Assembly (NCBI GenBank): GCA_001430745.1
Contig: KQ481975.1
Location: forward strand, 222,981-263,187
From: Auxenochlorella pyrenoidosa
Lineage: Eukaryota > Chlorophyta > Trebouxiophyceae > Chlorellales > Chlorellaceae
Reading direction: 5' to 3'
Length of the DNA stretch: 40,207 nt
Both the position numbers and the translations under genes were made by a program. The notes under the pieces were generated by a model. That model saw only the letters and a program-made list of their open reading frames with translations, was not told where the DNA came from and did not search any database. Numbering within the stretch: the stretch's first letter is position 1; each line of letters opens with the position of its first letter. This document shows, in pieces, positions 23,011 through 34,300 of the stretch.

Positions 23011-26000
23011 ATGCTGAGATCGCTTGCAAAAGCCGCAGGGGGACGCTGGTGGCTCCCCTCCGCCACTGCGGCGGCCGCGGGCGGTGGTGCCACCAGGGCG
23101 CTGGTAGGCGTTGCCGGCAGCAGCGAGCGGGGCAGGTTGGACGATGGGCAGCCCAAGAAGGTGCGATTCGTGCTGCACACATGTCCTATGTTAATCGAAA
23201 CTTCACCAGTTTGTGCAGAAGACGTTCCGCCATCCTGTGCTGACTTAACTGCAGGTGGTGGCAGTGCTGTACTCTGCCGGCCAGGAGCTGGCGGCTGCCC
23301 GGCCAGAGCTGCTGGGCTGCGCCGAGAATGGCCTGGGCCTCAGGGGCTGGCTGGAGGGACTCGGCCACACTTTCATCTGTAAGGAGGATTGGAACGCTGA
23401 GGCGCTGAGCTGATGCCAAGCAGCCGCATCATGCAGCGTGCACCGCAGAGCCGAGCGGCTGCCCGGCTCGTCTGCCGCCTGCGCGCTCATTCACATGCCT
23501 ATTGCTGAGCCCTGCTGCGGCTTTGCTATATTGTCGCTTTAAAACTCTGCTGTCTCCCTCTGCAGCCACCTCTGACAAGGAGGGACCGGACTGCGAGCTG
23601 GAGCGCCACCTGGCGGATGCTGATGTCATCATCAGCACGCGAGCCGGCACTTGCTGCCAGTTTATATTGCTGCTGCATCACTTCTGTTGTTCCTTCTTCA
23701 CCTGCTGACCTGCACTACCAGGTGGAGCCAGCAGCCACGCCCGGTGCAGCTGTGGGGCTTACCCACGTGCGCCTGGACTGCTCTTGACACAGCGGCCCGT
23801 GCCTGCAGCCAACGTGTGCTCGCCGGTATGCTCCACGCGGGCCCTCTGGCCCAGCCAGTTTGCTCCTGCTGCCTTGAGGTGCCCCCTGTGGGCCGCCAAA
23901 GGTGTCTCCCTGCCTCCCGCTTGTGTGCCCCCCTGCAGGCCCTTCTTCCCTGCCTACCTCACCGCGGAGCGCATCAAGCGGGCCAGGAGGCTGAAGCTGG
24001 CACTGACGGCGGGCATCGGCTCGGGTGCGCGAGCGCCTAGGCCGCCCAGGCGGCGCCGGCTCCGCGCCCTTCCTGCCCTTCGCGCTCGACCCCTTTGAGC
24101 CCAGGCCGGTCCTCGTTGGCCTCACCCCTGCCAGCCTGTCGCACGTTCACCCCGCCACCCCGCCCCGCCTCCTGAGCTCACAGTCCCGCTGACTGTGCTC
24201 TGCTGCTCATTTTTCTCCCCTGCCTGCTGCCCTGCTCACTGTCCTGCAACCTGCCCTGCCCACTGTGCTCCCCTGCCCACCGTCCCTCACAGACCACGTG
24301 GACCTGCTTGCCGCCCGGGATGCCGGCCTGACCGTGGCTGAGGTCACAGGCGCGGGCAGGGCAAGGGAGAGCCGACACAAGGGGGGCCGCACCGCATGCC
24401 CTCGGGCAGCACGCCTCCTGGGATGTGGCTGCCCCAGGGCTGTGGCCCACTGAGTTGGCAACAGCTGCAGGGCCTGTGCTCTGGTGGGCGGGCAACCTCG
24501 GTATTGGCGTCCTGTGTGGCAGAGGCGGCGGCGGCGGCGCACACGTCGCTCCCAGTGGCCTGTCGCTGCCCTCTTCAGGCTGCAACGTTGTGTCGGTTGC
24601 GGAGCACGTGGTGATTCAGATGCTCGCCCTAGTGCGAAACTACATCCCAGCTCACCAGCAGGTGAGCCGGTGGGTGTGGAGCTGAGCCGGCAGCGCCCGC
24701 CTGCTTGCCCAGCCTAATTGCTGCGCGCCATGCAGGCTGGCTGTCACGAGGCGTTACGGTAGCTGGAATAAATCACCTCTGCTAGCCCATGCACGAGAAT
24801 GCCCAGGAGAAGCAGGGCACTGTTGCTTGGCTGCCCATCTGCAGGCCAGGGCAGATGCCTCGTTGCCACCCCTGCTTGCACCTGCTCAGCCCCTCAAACC
24901 CTGCTGCTTGCGAGCCGCCGCTCCCGCCCGCCCGCCCGCCTGCCTGCCTGCCTGCCCCCGCGCAGGTTCTGCAGGGCCAGTGGGACATCGCGGCCATCGC
25001 GGCCAGCGCCTGGGACCTGGAGGGCAAGGTGGTGGGCACCGTGGGGGCGGGGCGCATCGGGCAGAGAGTGCTGGAGCGCCTCAAGGCGAGTGCGGGGCCT
25101 GGGCCGGCTGGCCCAAGGCGGCCGTGCGCAGGGGAGCAGCAGCGGGAGGGGTTGGTTCCCGTAAAAAAAGGGCCGCTCCTGCTGCGTCAGAGACTGCGGA
25201 TCGGCTCTGTAAAGGCTGTGCGCGAGGGCGCCAAGGGGCAGCCCTGGAGGCGTGCTGGCTGCCGTCACGCGCCGCAGCCCTGCCACCCTCTGCCCCCCGC
25301 CAGGGCTTCAACTGCAAGCAGCTGCTGTACTACGATTACGCCCAGCTGAGCCCTGAGCGCGAGGCTGAGCTGGGGGCAGAGGTGAGGTAGGGGTAGCTGG
25401 GGGCAGAGGTGAGGGACTGCGTGTGGGTACTGTGGTCATCCTCCGCTGGACCAGGCCTCGCCAATCCTGCGGGGATGCCCTGCAGGGTGGCAGCCTTCAG
25501 CCAAGGGTGCCAGACGTCTGAAGCCGGCACCTTGCAGCATGGGTGCTGCCTTGCTTGCAAGCCGGCAGGCGTGGGCATGGCCCTCCTCCTAAACAGGTCC
25601 CGCCAACCCCCCTCCACACCCACACACACACACACACACCACCTCACCCCCGGGCAGTATGCTGACCTGGCAGACCTGGTGCGCCGCTGCGACGTCGTCA
25701 CCATCAACTGCCCGCTGCACGAGGGCACCGAGCACCTGTTCAACCGCCAGCTGATCGGGCAAGGGGACGCGCCTGGGGTTGGTGGGCTGCAGGCCCATTC
25801 CATTTTGACGTCCACAAGGGTGGCCCAAAAGGCGCCCCTGCCGTCCCGCACCCCTCTGCCCTCCCCTTGCACTCCGTCCCCGCTGCCGGCGCCCGCCGCA
25901 CCTGGAGCACAGAGCGCAGGGCTTTCACACGTGCACACCGTGCAACCCATCCTTTGCGCGTCGCGCTGAAGCACGACCAACCAACCCAGTCCTGCCCCTC

Positions 26001-28416
26001 TGTTCCAACCCCCTGGCCCCTGCCCCCTGCCCCTTGCCCCGCCGCACCATGAAGCGAGGCGTCTTTGCCCTCTGGACTGCAGCACCATAACGCGAGGCGC
26101 CTTCGGCCCCTGCCCCGCAGCACCATAAAGCGAGGCGCCTTTGCCCCTTGCTCCGCAGCACCATGAAGCGAGGCGCCTTCCTGGTCAACACGGCGCGGGG
26201 CAAAATCTGCGAGCGAGACGCTGTGGTGGAGGCCCTGCGGTCGGGCCAGCTGGGCGGCTACGCCGGCGACGTCTGGTGTGNNNNNNNNNNNNNNNNNNNN
26301 NNNNNNNNNNNNNNNNNNNNNNNNNNNNNNNNNNNNNNNNNNNNNNNNNNNNNNNNNNNNNNNNNNNNNNNNNNNNNNNNNNNNNNNNNNNNNNNNNNNN
26401 NNNNNNNNNNNNNNNNNNNNNNNNNNNNNNNNNNNNNNNNNNNNNNNNNNNNNNNNNNNNNNNNNNNNNNNNNNNNNNNNNNNNNNNNNNNNNNNNNNNN
26501 NNNNNNNNNNNNNNNNNNNNNNNNNNNNNNNNNNNNNNNNNNNNNNNNNNNNNNNNNNNNNNNNNNNNNNNNNNNNNNNNNNNNNNNNNNNNNNNNNNNN
26601 NNNNNNNNNNNNNNNNNNNNNNNNNNNNNNNNNNNNNNNNNNNNNNNNNNNNNNNNNNNNNNNNNNNNNNNNNNNNNNNNNNNNNNNNNNNNNNNNNNNN
26701 NNNNNNNNNNNNNNNNNNNNNNNNNNNNNNNNNNNNNNNNNNNNNNNNNNNNNNNNNNNNNNNNNNNNNNNNNNNNNNNNNNNNNNNNNNNNNNNNNNNN
26801 NNNNNNNNNNNNNNNNNNNNNNNNNNNNNNNNNNNNNNNNNNNNNNNNNNNNNNNNNNNNNNNNNNNNNNNNNNNNNNNNNNNNNNNNNNNNNNNNNNNN
26901 NNNNNNNNNNNNNNNNNNNNNNNNNNNNNNNNNNNNNNNNNNNNNNNNNNNNNNNNNNNNNNNNNNNNNNNNNNNNNNNNNNNNNNNNNNNNNNNNNNNN
27001 NNNNNNNNNNNNNNNNNNNNNNNNNNNNNNNNNNNNNNNNNNNNNNNNNNNNNNNNNNNNNNNNNNNNNNNNNNNNNNNNNNNNNNNNNNNNNNNNNNNN
27101 NNNNNNNNNNNNNNNNNNNNNNNNNNNNNNNNNNNNNNNNNNNNNNNNNNNNNNNNNNNNNNNNNNNNNNNNNNNNNNNNNNNNNNNNNNNNNNNNNNNN
27201 NNNNNNNNNNNNNNNNNNNNNNNNNNNNNNNNNNNNNNNNNNNNNTTGTGGCATGGCAGGCAGTTGCGTCAATCCTGGCTTGACCGCGTAGCCGCAGCTG
27301 CCTGCCTGCATGCCCGTCAGCCGGCCAGCCGGCGATCCGGCCTGCTTTCCAGCCTGCACAGGATCGGCACACCCCTGACCTGCACCCGGCTGCCCTCCCT
27401 CTGCCGACAGGTTCCCGCAGCCTGCCCCTGCCGACCACCCCTGGCGCACCATGCCCCGCCACGCCATGACCCCCCACTACTCCGGGTCCACCCTGGATGC
27501 GCAGGTGAGCCGAGGGGTGCCGCTGGCTGCTGCGCTGGCCGAGGGGTGCCGCTGGCTATTGCGTTGGCCGCGGCGCGGGCTGCGCAGCCTGAAACACAGC
27601 AGGCCTGGCGAGAATCCCGTCTGCCTGGTCTTTTCATGAGGCCACCTCGTCAGGACCCTTCAAGTCAGTGCCTACGCTCGTTCACTGCATCCCCTCCTGG
27701 CCCCTGCGAGACGCCGTCAAGCTGTGCAACGCCTGTACCCGCCTGAATGCGCCTGTATGCACCTGCGTGCGACCCTCCTTGCAGGCCCGCTACGCCGCCG
27801 GCACGCGCGACATCCTGCAGCGCTCCTTTGAGGGGCGCCCCCTGAACGCGTCTGACGTCATTGTGCAGGTTGGTGCAGGCCGGTGCACCATTGGGAAGCA
27901 GGCAGCTCAGGAGGCAGGCAGCGCGCTGCCCGGCAGCTCCCGACCTGCCGTGCCTCCACACACACCTTGTTGCGCGCCTTACTCTCGCTGTTGCATGGCG
28001 CTGCGACTGCTTCGCGGCTGCGCGCCCTCAGCCATGGCGACTCTCCCCTGCAGGGCGGGAAGCTGGCCCCCCAGTACGACAAGACTGCCAGGAAGGAGGA
28101 CCGCAGCCTGGACTTTCAAAAGGGGTGGGCCCGCAGCTTGCATTGCCGCCATGTTGTCGTCCTGCTGGGCAGGCCCTCACGCCTGCTGGCGGCATTCATG
28201 CCCTGCCGTGCTGCTGGGCAGGCCTGTGTGCAGAACCCCCCGGGACGTCCCAGTTGGTGTGTGCATGACTGCGAGCAGGACACCCGACCTGTAGCTGTGG
28301 TAGTGCTTGCCAGGGGCAGGCGGCCTGACTACCGCGCTTGTCACCACCCTGCTCTTCCTCCCTCCCTCACTTACCTCAGCTGGGAGGCCCCAGATGCAAA
28401 GACGAGCCGCGAGTGA
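23011..28416 (+). CDS. FDH: NAD-dependent formate dehydrogenase, mitochondrial
   Basis: It oxidises formate to CO2 with reduction of NAD. Exons: 23011-23160, 23255-23378, 23566-23638, 23939-24024, 24293-24349, 24579-24661, 24966-25085, 25304-25381, 25658-25758, 26159-26275, 27411-27504, 27785-27868, 28054-about 28133 or 28416. The Arg/Ala-rich start [14 protein letters not shown] looks like a mitochondrial presequence. FDH motifs: [68 protein letters not shown] (formate-binding Asn), GTVGAGRIG (Rossmann loop), YYDYAQL (Asp selecting NAD), [12 protein letters not shown] (catalytic Arg), [16 protein letters not shown] (catalytic Gln) and [13 protein letters not shown] (catalytic His). Four donors are GC (after 23638, 24349, 25085 and 25758). 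The C-terminus after [19 protein letters not shown] is uncertain: it may run to the stop at 28414-28416 or splice once more. The 965-N gap lies within one intron. Confidence 0.93.
25368..25414 (+). repeat. Duplicated donor junction in formate dehydrogenase intron 8
   Basis: Twenty bases spanning the exon end and donor (GGCAGAG/GTGAGG) at 25368-25387 recur exactly at 25395-25414, offset 27. Use of the second copy would add nine codons that include an in-frame TAG. Confidence 0.75.
25618..25640 (+). repeat. CA microsatellite
   Basis: A run of CA dinucleotides lies in the formate dehydrogenase intron, about 20 bases before the acceptor of the exon at 25658. It is likely polymorphic. Confidence 0.75.
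26044..26182 (+). repeat. 38-bp tandem array over a formate dehydrogenase acceptor (four copies)
   Basis: Copies start at 26044, 26082, 26120 and 26158, an exact 38-base period. Each contains GCACCAT followed by (G/A)A(A/C)GCGAGGCG. The fourth copy is the real junction: CCGCAG/CACCATGAAGCGAGGC opens the exon at 26159. Copies two and three also carry CAG before CACCAT and are usable decoy acceptors. Because 38 is not a multiple of 3, using either decoy meets a stop codon in the next copy. Confidence 0.85.
26281..27245. other. Assembly gap (965 N)
   Basis: The N run begins five bases after the donor that follows the exon ending at 26275. The reading frame resumes cleanly at 27411 ([16 protein letters not shown]), so the gap appears to be wholly intronic. 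Confidence 0.95.
27504..27562 (+). repeat. 29-bp direct repeat just after a formate dehydrogenase donor
   Basis: A GAGGGGTGCCGCTGGCT-containing unit occurs twice in tandem with a few mismatches, starting within eight bases of the donor at 27505. Confidence 0.6.
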
Positions 28417-28964
28417 GGGCGGCAGCAGCGCCCCTGCCGCTCCACAGCAGAAAATTGGAAGCACCCAAAGCGTGTCTGCCAGCTGCGGAACGGCTCTGCA
28501 AGTGGGGAAGCACGTGCCGCCCTTGTGTTGCCGCAAGCAGCACAGGCTGCCCGCCTGGTGTTGTGGGTAGCAGCAAGAGCACCAAGGTCACTGATGGCAG
28601 CTGCGTAGAGCACGCCATAGGCTATAGAGCTATCAGAATGCTTGCATTTTCAAAGTTTGTGTTGATATGCTGTGCACATTTGTAAACAAACAGGAACAAG
28701 TTCGGCCACCTTCAACACCCAGGGTGTTGCCCTTGTGTCGCCCCGCTCAGCATGCATAGCAGACAGCCGAATGGCGGGCGAGAGTATGACCGTTTGTTTT
28801 GCGTGCCCTCAACCATAATTGAACTTTCTATAAGGATAAAACGCAATGTTTGCTGTGCGTCGTCTGCTTTCGAGCGCGGGCTTCGGCCTTACAAGCAGCA
28901 CGCTTTCGGGCGTGTCTGCGGTCTCGAGCGCGGTAAATAGCGCTCGCGCGGTAAGAATTTGCCC
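28417..28964. other. 3' region of formate dehydrogenase and promoter of the M48 gene
   Basis: I see no gene. The stretch holds the formate dehydrogenase 3' untranslated region with its TGTAA, then an A/T-richer segment (about 28590-28860) that probably includes the promoter of the + strand M48 gene. Confidence 0.5.
28681..28685 (+). terminator. TGTAA polyadenylation signal of formate dehydrogenase
   Basis: TGTAA on the + strand, 265 bases after the last possible stop of formate dehydrogenase, inside an A/T-rich stretch. Confidence 0.65.
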
Positions 28965-30744
28965 ATGACGCGCGTTGCGCATGCACGACCTGGCGATGCG
29001 CCAGCTCCCGCCGCGCTCCCGCCTCGTCCCGCTTTGCTGCCGCTTGCTCAGCCCACCCTTCCCCGTTTTAACCACTCCTTGCTGCAGGAAGGACAAACAT
29101 TCGGGGCCATTGGAACACACTTCCGCTACTTTGCTTCCAAGAGGCAGAGGCAACCGAGCGGGCCAGCAGCAAGTGGCTCCTCCTCCAAGCAGCGCAAAGT
29201 GTCTGCCGCGCACTATGCTGCTGCACTGGCCGTGGGCTCATGGGCAGCATACATAGTTGAGGAGCCCTCTCTTGAGGAGGCGCCCCTGACAGGCAGGGCA
29301 AGGCCCGCCATGCCTGCCAACTCCCTTATGGATTCCGTTTTGGAGCGCATCGCGCAGATCAACCCGGATGCCTGGTTCAACAGCCAGCTGCCCTTCTGTG
29401 GTCGAGGTGAGCAGGGCGGCAGGAGGTGTGGTTGGGCACAAAACAAGGCCAGAAACCCGGCATGCGCGCTGTGGTCGACCAAGCAGCAGTCCAGCTTTGC
29501 AAGCCTGCCTCCTGCCCATGCAGGTGCCACCCTGTACCCAGCCAACCACCCGCTGACCAAGCGGGCAGAGGCTGCGCGAGATGAGTTCCTGGCGGCTGCA
29601 CAGGCACAAATCGAGCAGCAGCAGGGGGCCGACTCGCCAGCGGCAGTGCGCTTCAAGAAGCAGCTGGCCAAGGGGCCGCCCCCAGTGCGCGTGTTTGGCA
29701 GCGAAGCAGCCTACGTGGGAGGCTTGTGCGGAGCTGGCGGTCTTATCGTCTCCGACCGGGTGGACCAAATGACGGACACCATGGCACATGAGGCAGCACA
29801 CTTCATTCTGCAGCATGGCAGCGAGCCGGAAGCCGTCATTCAGTATGCTCGCTCCCGAGCGCGGAACCAGGGGTGTGCAGTGTGGGGCACCGGAGCTGCC
29901 ACGGCGGCGCTCCTATGCCAGCGTGCTAGGTCAGCTAGGTTAGCCGGTGCACTGCTGGGTTCAGTGAACGGCTGGGCACTGTGGCGCAGTTGGTCTGGTC
30001 CGAGCTGGGACGTAAGGCCAGAGACCAACAACGAGCCGCTGCGTGATGATGAGGAGCTGCCGCTCCTGCTGCCAGGAGACCCTGAATTCAACCTGCCCAC
30101 TCGCCAGGCGCTCGCCAGCCGGACAATGTGCATAGAGCTGGAGGCTGAGCGGGTTGCTCTGCTCATGTTCGCCTGGTGGGTAGACAGCCAGGGGTGGTTC
30201 CAATGCCAGCATGCCCTGCTGCAGGAAATGCAGCATTCCATGGGCATGTGAATGCAACTGGCAGGCACCGCCCTACTGGTAACATCGCAGTCGTCTACAC
30301 CTCCTTGCGCGGGGCCTCACTGCCGCCTTCTAGGTGCTTTCAATGCTGTGCAGGACAGGGCGCGACCCCCGCCAGTACATCAGGAAGCACCTGCTGCAAA
30401 GCGCGGGCCTGCCGTGGTGCGCTGCCAGCTGGCCCACCAACCGCCTGTGCGCTGCCCTGCACGCCGCCGCGGCTGCGGCTGAGGCGCGCAGCCCGGGCAG
30501 CCTGACTGCCATCACTGCCAGCGACAGCGGCGGCGCCAGCCAGACCACTATCACCGCCGACAACAGCAACAATGGCGGCGGGTACCGGTACCTCTGGCCC
30601 AACCATGCCAAGCAGCTGCAGAACTTAGCGCAGCACTTGCCGGCAGCAATGGCAGCCTACGAGGCACACAGTCCCTCCCAGGCGGGAGTCCCCATCTCAC
30701 ATCATGTCTTGACTATTCTTATAGTCCTTGCATCCATCCTTTAG
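28965..30744 (+). CDS. M48 / OMA1-like zinc metalloprotease, probably mitochondrial
   Basis: Exons 28965-29406, 29524-30179 and 30334-30744 join in phase to give 502 residues. The zinc-protease motif HEAAHFILQHGSE fits HExxH. About 100 residues later, IELEAERVAL supplies the expected third-ligand Glu in the position of the M48 ExEAD motif, with Glu replacing Asp. The N-terminus is Arg/Pro/Ala-rich and includes HFRYFASK, like a mitochondrial cleavage region. A short hydrophobic stretch (AAALAVGSWAAYIV) could be a membrane anchor. OMA1 proteases cleave inner-membrane proteins under stress; by inference this may do likewise. Without the last splice the frame ends at 30251. The first intron may also be incomplete, since a good acceptor-like sequence precedes 29088. 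The gene converges on NRT2. Confidence 0.65.
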
Positions 30745-30780
30745 CTGTTTTCATGAGAGTAAGGTTGACTGCGAGTGAAG

Positions 30781-30785
30781 TTACA
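30781..30785 (-). terminator. TGTAA polyadenylation signal of NRT2 (- strand)
   Basis: TTACA on the + strand reads TGTAA on the - strand, about 570 bases after the NRT2 stop and 36 bases past the end of the convergent M48 gene. The two transcripts therefore probably overlap little or not at all. Confidence 0.55.
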
Positions 30786-31356
30786 GGGCCAGAGTTCAGT
30801 GCTGGAGGCTTAGGGAGGCAAGGGGGTATGTCGGCGCACGGGGGCAGAGGCGCATGTCAGTTGCCTGTGGTCTGCTGCAAAGACAAGCAGGGTGCGAGGG
30901 GGAAGCGACAGCCGGGCAGAGGTACAGAGGGCGCCCGGCGCGCGGGCAGGGAGGGCAGAGCGGGGCAATAAAATCACATGGGAGCGACGAAAGGGAATCA
31001 AGGAGGAAGGGCGGAACTAAAGGGACGGTGCGCTAGTGCGACAACAGCAGTGTTGGAGAGTGTGTGTGGCGGGGGTGCGGCTGGGCAGGCATGCAGCAGC
31101 AGCGCTGCGCCCAGGCGGTAGTGAAACAGGCGGAGGGACCTGAATGGCAAGGCAAGCCGCCCTGCCCGCCAGCGGGGGGCGGGCAGGTGAATGAAGCAGG
31201 GACAGGTTGCAGAGCTGAATGTCACAAGGAGTGGGTTTCATGTTGGCGCACACGCCGGTGCGTGCGCGCGCGGCGGCCCATGCAAGCGGCGCCAGCCGCG
31301 CACGCGGGGCCGAGGGCTCAGCCCAGCCGGCAGCTTGGGCAGCTGAGGCCAGCAGT

Positions 31357-34300
31357 CTACACAGCGGGGGCGGGGAAGTCCTTCTGCAGCACCTCCATCT
31401 GCTTCTTGAAGCCGCGGTTAGAGCGAGACTCGGACGCCCTGCAGGCAGGGGGCAGACAGATGAGGGGACGGGGTGCAAGGGTTAATAACAGCCAGGCCCA
31501 GTGATCCTGCCTTGCCAGCAGGACGGAGGACCGGAAACACGCCCCGGCCCTGCACTCTGGCGGGCGGCCAGCCAGAGGCTGGAGGCAGCCAGGAGGAGCA
31601 TCCAGCATCCACACAGCAGCCGGGCAGCGGCGGGGGCAGCTCCCAGCGCGGCGCGGCACCCTCACCAGTTGAGCACGGCGCGGTGCAGGCCCTGCTCGCG
31701 CTCGGCGGCGGTGTAGTCGCGGCTGTAGTACTCCTCCTCTGTGAAGTCGGGGTTGCCGCGGGTCAGCATGCCGCCCCTGCAGCCGGGGATGGGCAGGAGG
31801 GGGAGCAGCCAGTAAGTACTGGCGGGCGGGGAGCCGGGGGGGGGGGGGGGGGGGGGTGTTCAAACAGGCGCGGCGGGTCTGAAAGGGGCGGCCGTGGGGA
31901 GGCGGTGCCAGCACGCATGCGGGAGGTGCGGGGGGCCGTGAGCAGGGAGCGCAGGCGGTGGACCGGTGTCACTACCAACCGAGGAACTGGCAGCCAAAGC
32001 TCACCACATGGGGAAGTGCATGAGCACCAGGGTGGCGGTCACGGCCAGGATCATCACGCCCATCCACTTGAAGCTGCAGGCCGGGGGGGAGGGAGCAGGT
32101 ACAAAGCGTGCAACGCGTCATCAGCCTGGAACAGCAGCCTTGGTGGCTGTCCAACTGGAGAGCCGCAGCCCGCCAGCACCCTGGCCGTCATGTGGGGATG
32201 GCCAGCTCTCGAGGGCAGAAGCAGCCAAGTGGAAGCGGCTGTTGAGGTCAGCCAGGAGCTGTTGGAGGTCTGGCTCACCCCTCGGCAATGGTCATGGAGG
32301 CGGAGGTGAAGAAGATGGCCTGGGTGATGGCGGAGCCAGTGTTGCCGCCCGCGCCGATGAGGCCGGTGGCCACGCCCAGGCCGCGGCGGGTGATGAAAGG
32401 AGCGATGCCTGCGGGAGGGGCCGGGCGAGGGGGGGAGCATTGGTGGCATGCACGTCGCAGCATGCAAGTGTGCCGGGCGGGGAATGCTGTGCGCGTAACT
32501 GGTGCTGCAGGTGCAGGGCTGCCAGTATGCATGCAGCCGACCTCCCGCCGTCCTGGGCCCCAGCTGCCTGGCCTCACCGTAGGTAGCGCCGCAGGACATG
32601 GGCACGAAGAGGGACCAGAAGGCAACCACCACCATGGTGAGGCCCAGGGAGTGGTCGGCATAGTACATGAGGATGGAGCACACGCCGCCTGCGGGGTAGG
32701 GAAGTGAGTGTGAAGGACGCGCGGCTCTAGAGCAGGAGGCGGGAGGCCGCGGGGCAGGGTTGCGGGGGGCAAGCGAGTGGGGCAGGCGGGACACACAGGC
32801 AGCCAAGGGCGGGGCGCCTCACCCAGGGACTGCACGGTCCACAGCGTCCAGAGGCGGCCGCGCATGCCAAAGTGCTTGGCCGCATAGTCGGACAGCATGC
32901 CGCCCAGGGCGCGCGCAAACAGGTTGGACAGGCCAAACACGGCGCCCAGCACGCCGGCGGTGTGCTGGTCCATGTTGAACTGCAGGGGCGTGGAAAGGAG
33001 GACAGAAGGAAAGAAGGTGGGGGCGGGTCGAGGGCGGGCCGGGCACAGGCGGCGGTGTGCTGGTCCATGTTGAACTGCAGGGGGTGGGGTGGGTACGGGG
33101 TGAGCGTGGGGGCGGGTCGAGGGCAGAGCACACGCAACCAAGGGCATAACCTTTCCTTTCTCCCACCCCCGTTCCGTGTGTTTCTCCCAGACTGTGCTGC
33201 CCACCTGGTCGTACAGGTAGGGCAACTTTCCCTTTCCCTCTCCCTTCCCCTTTTTCTTTCACCCTAGAGTGTGCCGCCCACCTGGTCGTACAGGTAGGGC
33301 GAGATGTTGTTGTCCACAGTCAGCTCCACGCCGAAGCAGTAGCCGTAGTTGAGCACCAGCAGCCAGGTGCTGCAGGCGGGGGCGGGGCGGGCGAGGGCCA
33401 GTTGAGGTGAGAGCTTGTGGGAAACCGGTGGCCATGCTCAGACATGTGGTGCCTGTCAAGGGTTTGTTCGTTTACATGCTGCCGGGGGGGCAGCCCGACC
33501 ACCCCAGCCAAAAAACAACTGCCCCCCCCCCCACCACCCGCTCCTCACCGGTAGTTCTTGATGGCCGCAAACAGCTCCATGTTGGTCTTGGCCTTGTCCT
33601 TCTTGCCCGCCTTGCGCAGCGCGGCGTAGTTGCCGTCCGGCAGGTCCTGGCCAAAGGTGAGCACCGCCAGGCCGATGAGGATCTGCGGGGGTGGGCAGGG
33701 CAAGGGGGGGCAGAGGGCAGCAGGTTGAGGGGCCAGGCGGGGGCAGGATGGGCAGTGGGGGCTGCCAGGCACGGCAAGATCAGCAGACGGAAGAGTGGAT
33801 GTGCAGGCTGAGGAGGGGAGGGTCAATGCATAAGAGAGCTGGGGAAAGGGCACACCTGGGCAAAGCCGGGGATGAAGTAGGCGCAGCGCCAGGCGATGAA
33901 GTCGGGCTGGTGCTTGGCGATGCCTGCAGCAAAGGGGGGGCCCAGGGATGGGTGTGAGGCAAGGAGGAGGAAGAGGAGGAGTGACACCTGGCCGGTCGCT
34001 GTGCTGTTCAGCCTGCAGAGGAATGCAAAGCACACCCGGCCTGGCCCTGGCGGCGCACCAGAGAAGATGTAGGGCATGATGAGGTGGGTGAGGCCGGCGC
34101 CCATGTTGCCCCAGCCGGCGGCCACGGCGTTGGCGGTGCCCACGATGCGGGCGTTGAACATGACGGAGCACCAGAACTGGCAGGGCACGAAGGTGGCCAG
34201 GGAGAAGCCGATGATCCTGACAGGGGGCAGGGGAAGGTGGGGGGCAGTGAGAAAGGAGGCACGGAGAGGGAGGGTGGGGGGGTGCAGAGCCAAAACGAGG

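Noticed and set aside
26148..27746. Open frames running through the N gap
   Set aside because: The length comes from undefined bases. Real coding stops at 26275 and resumes at 27411.
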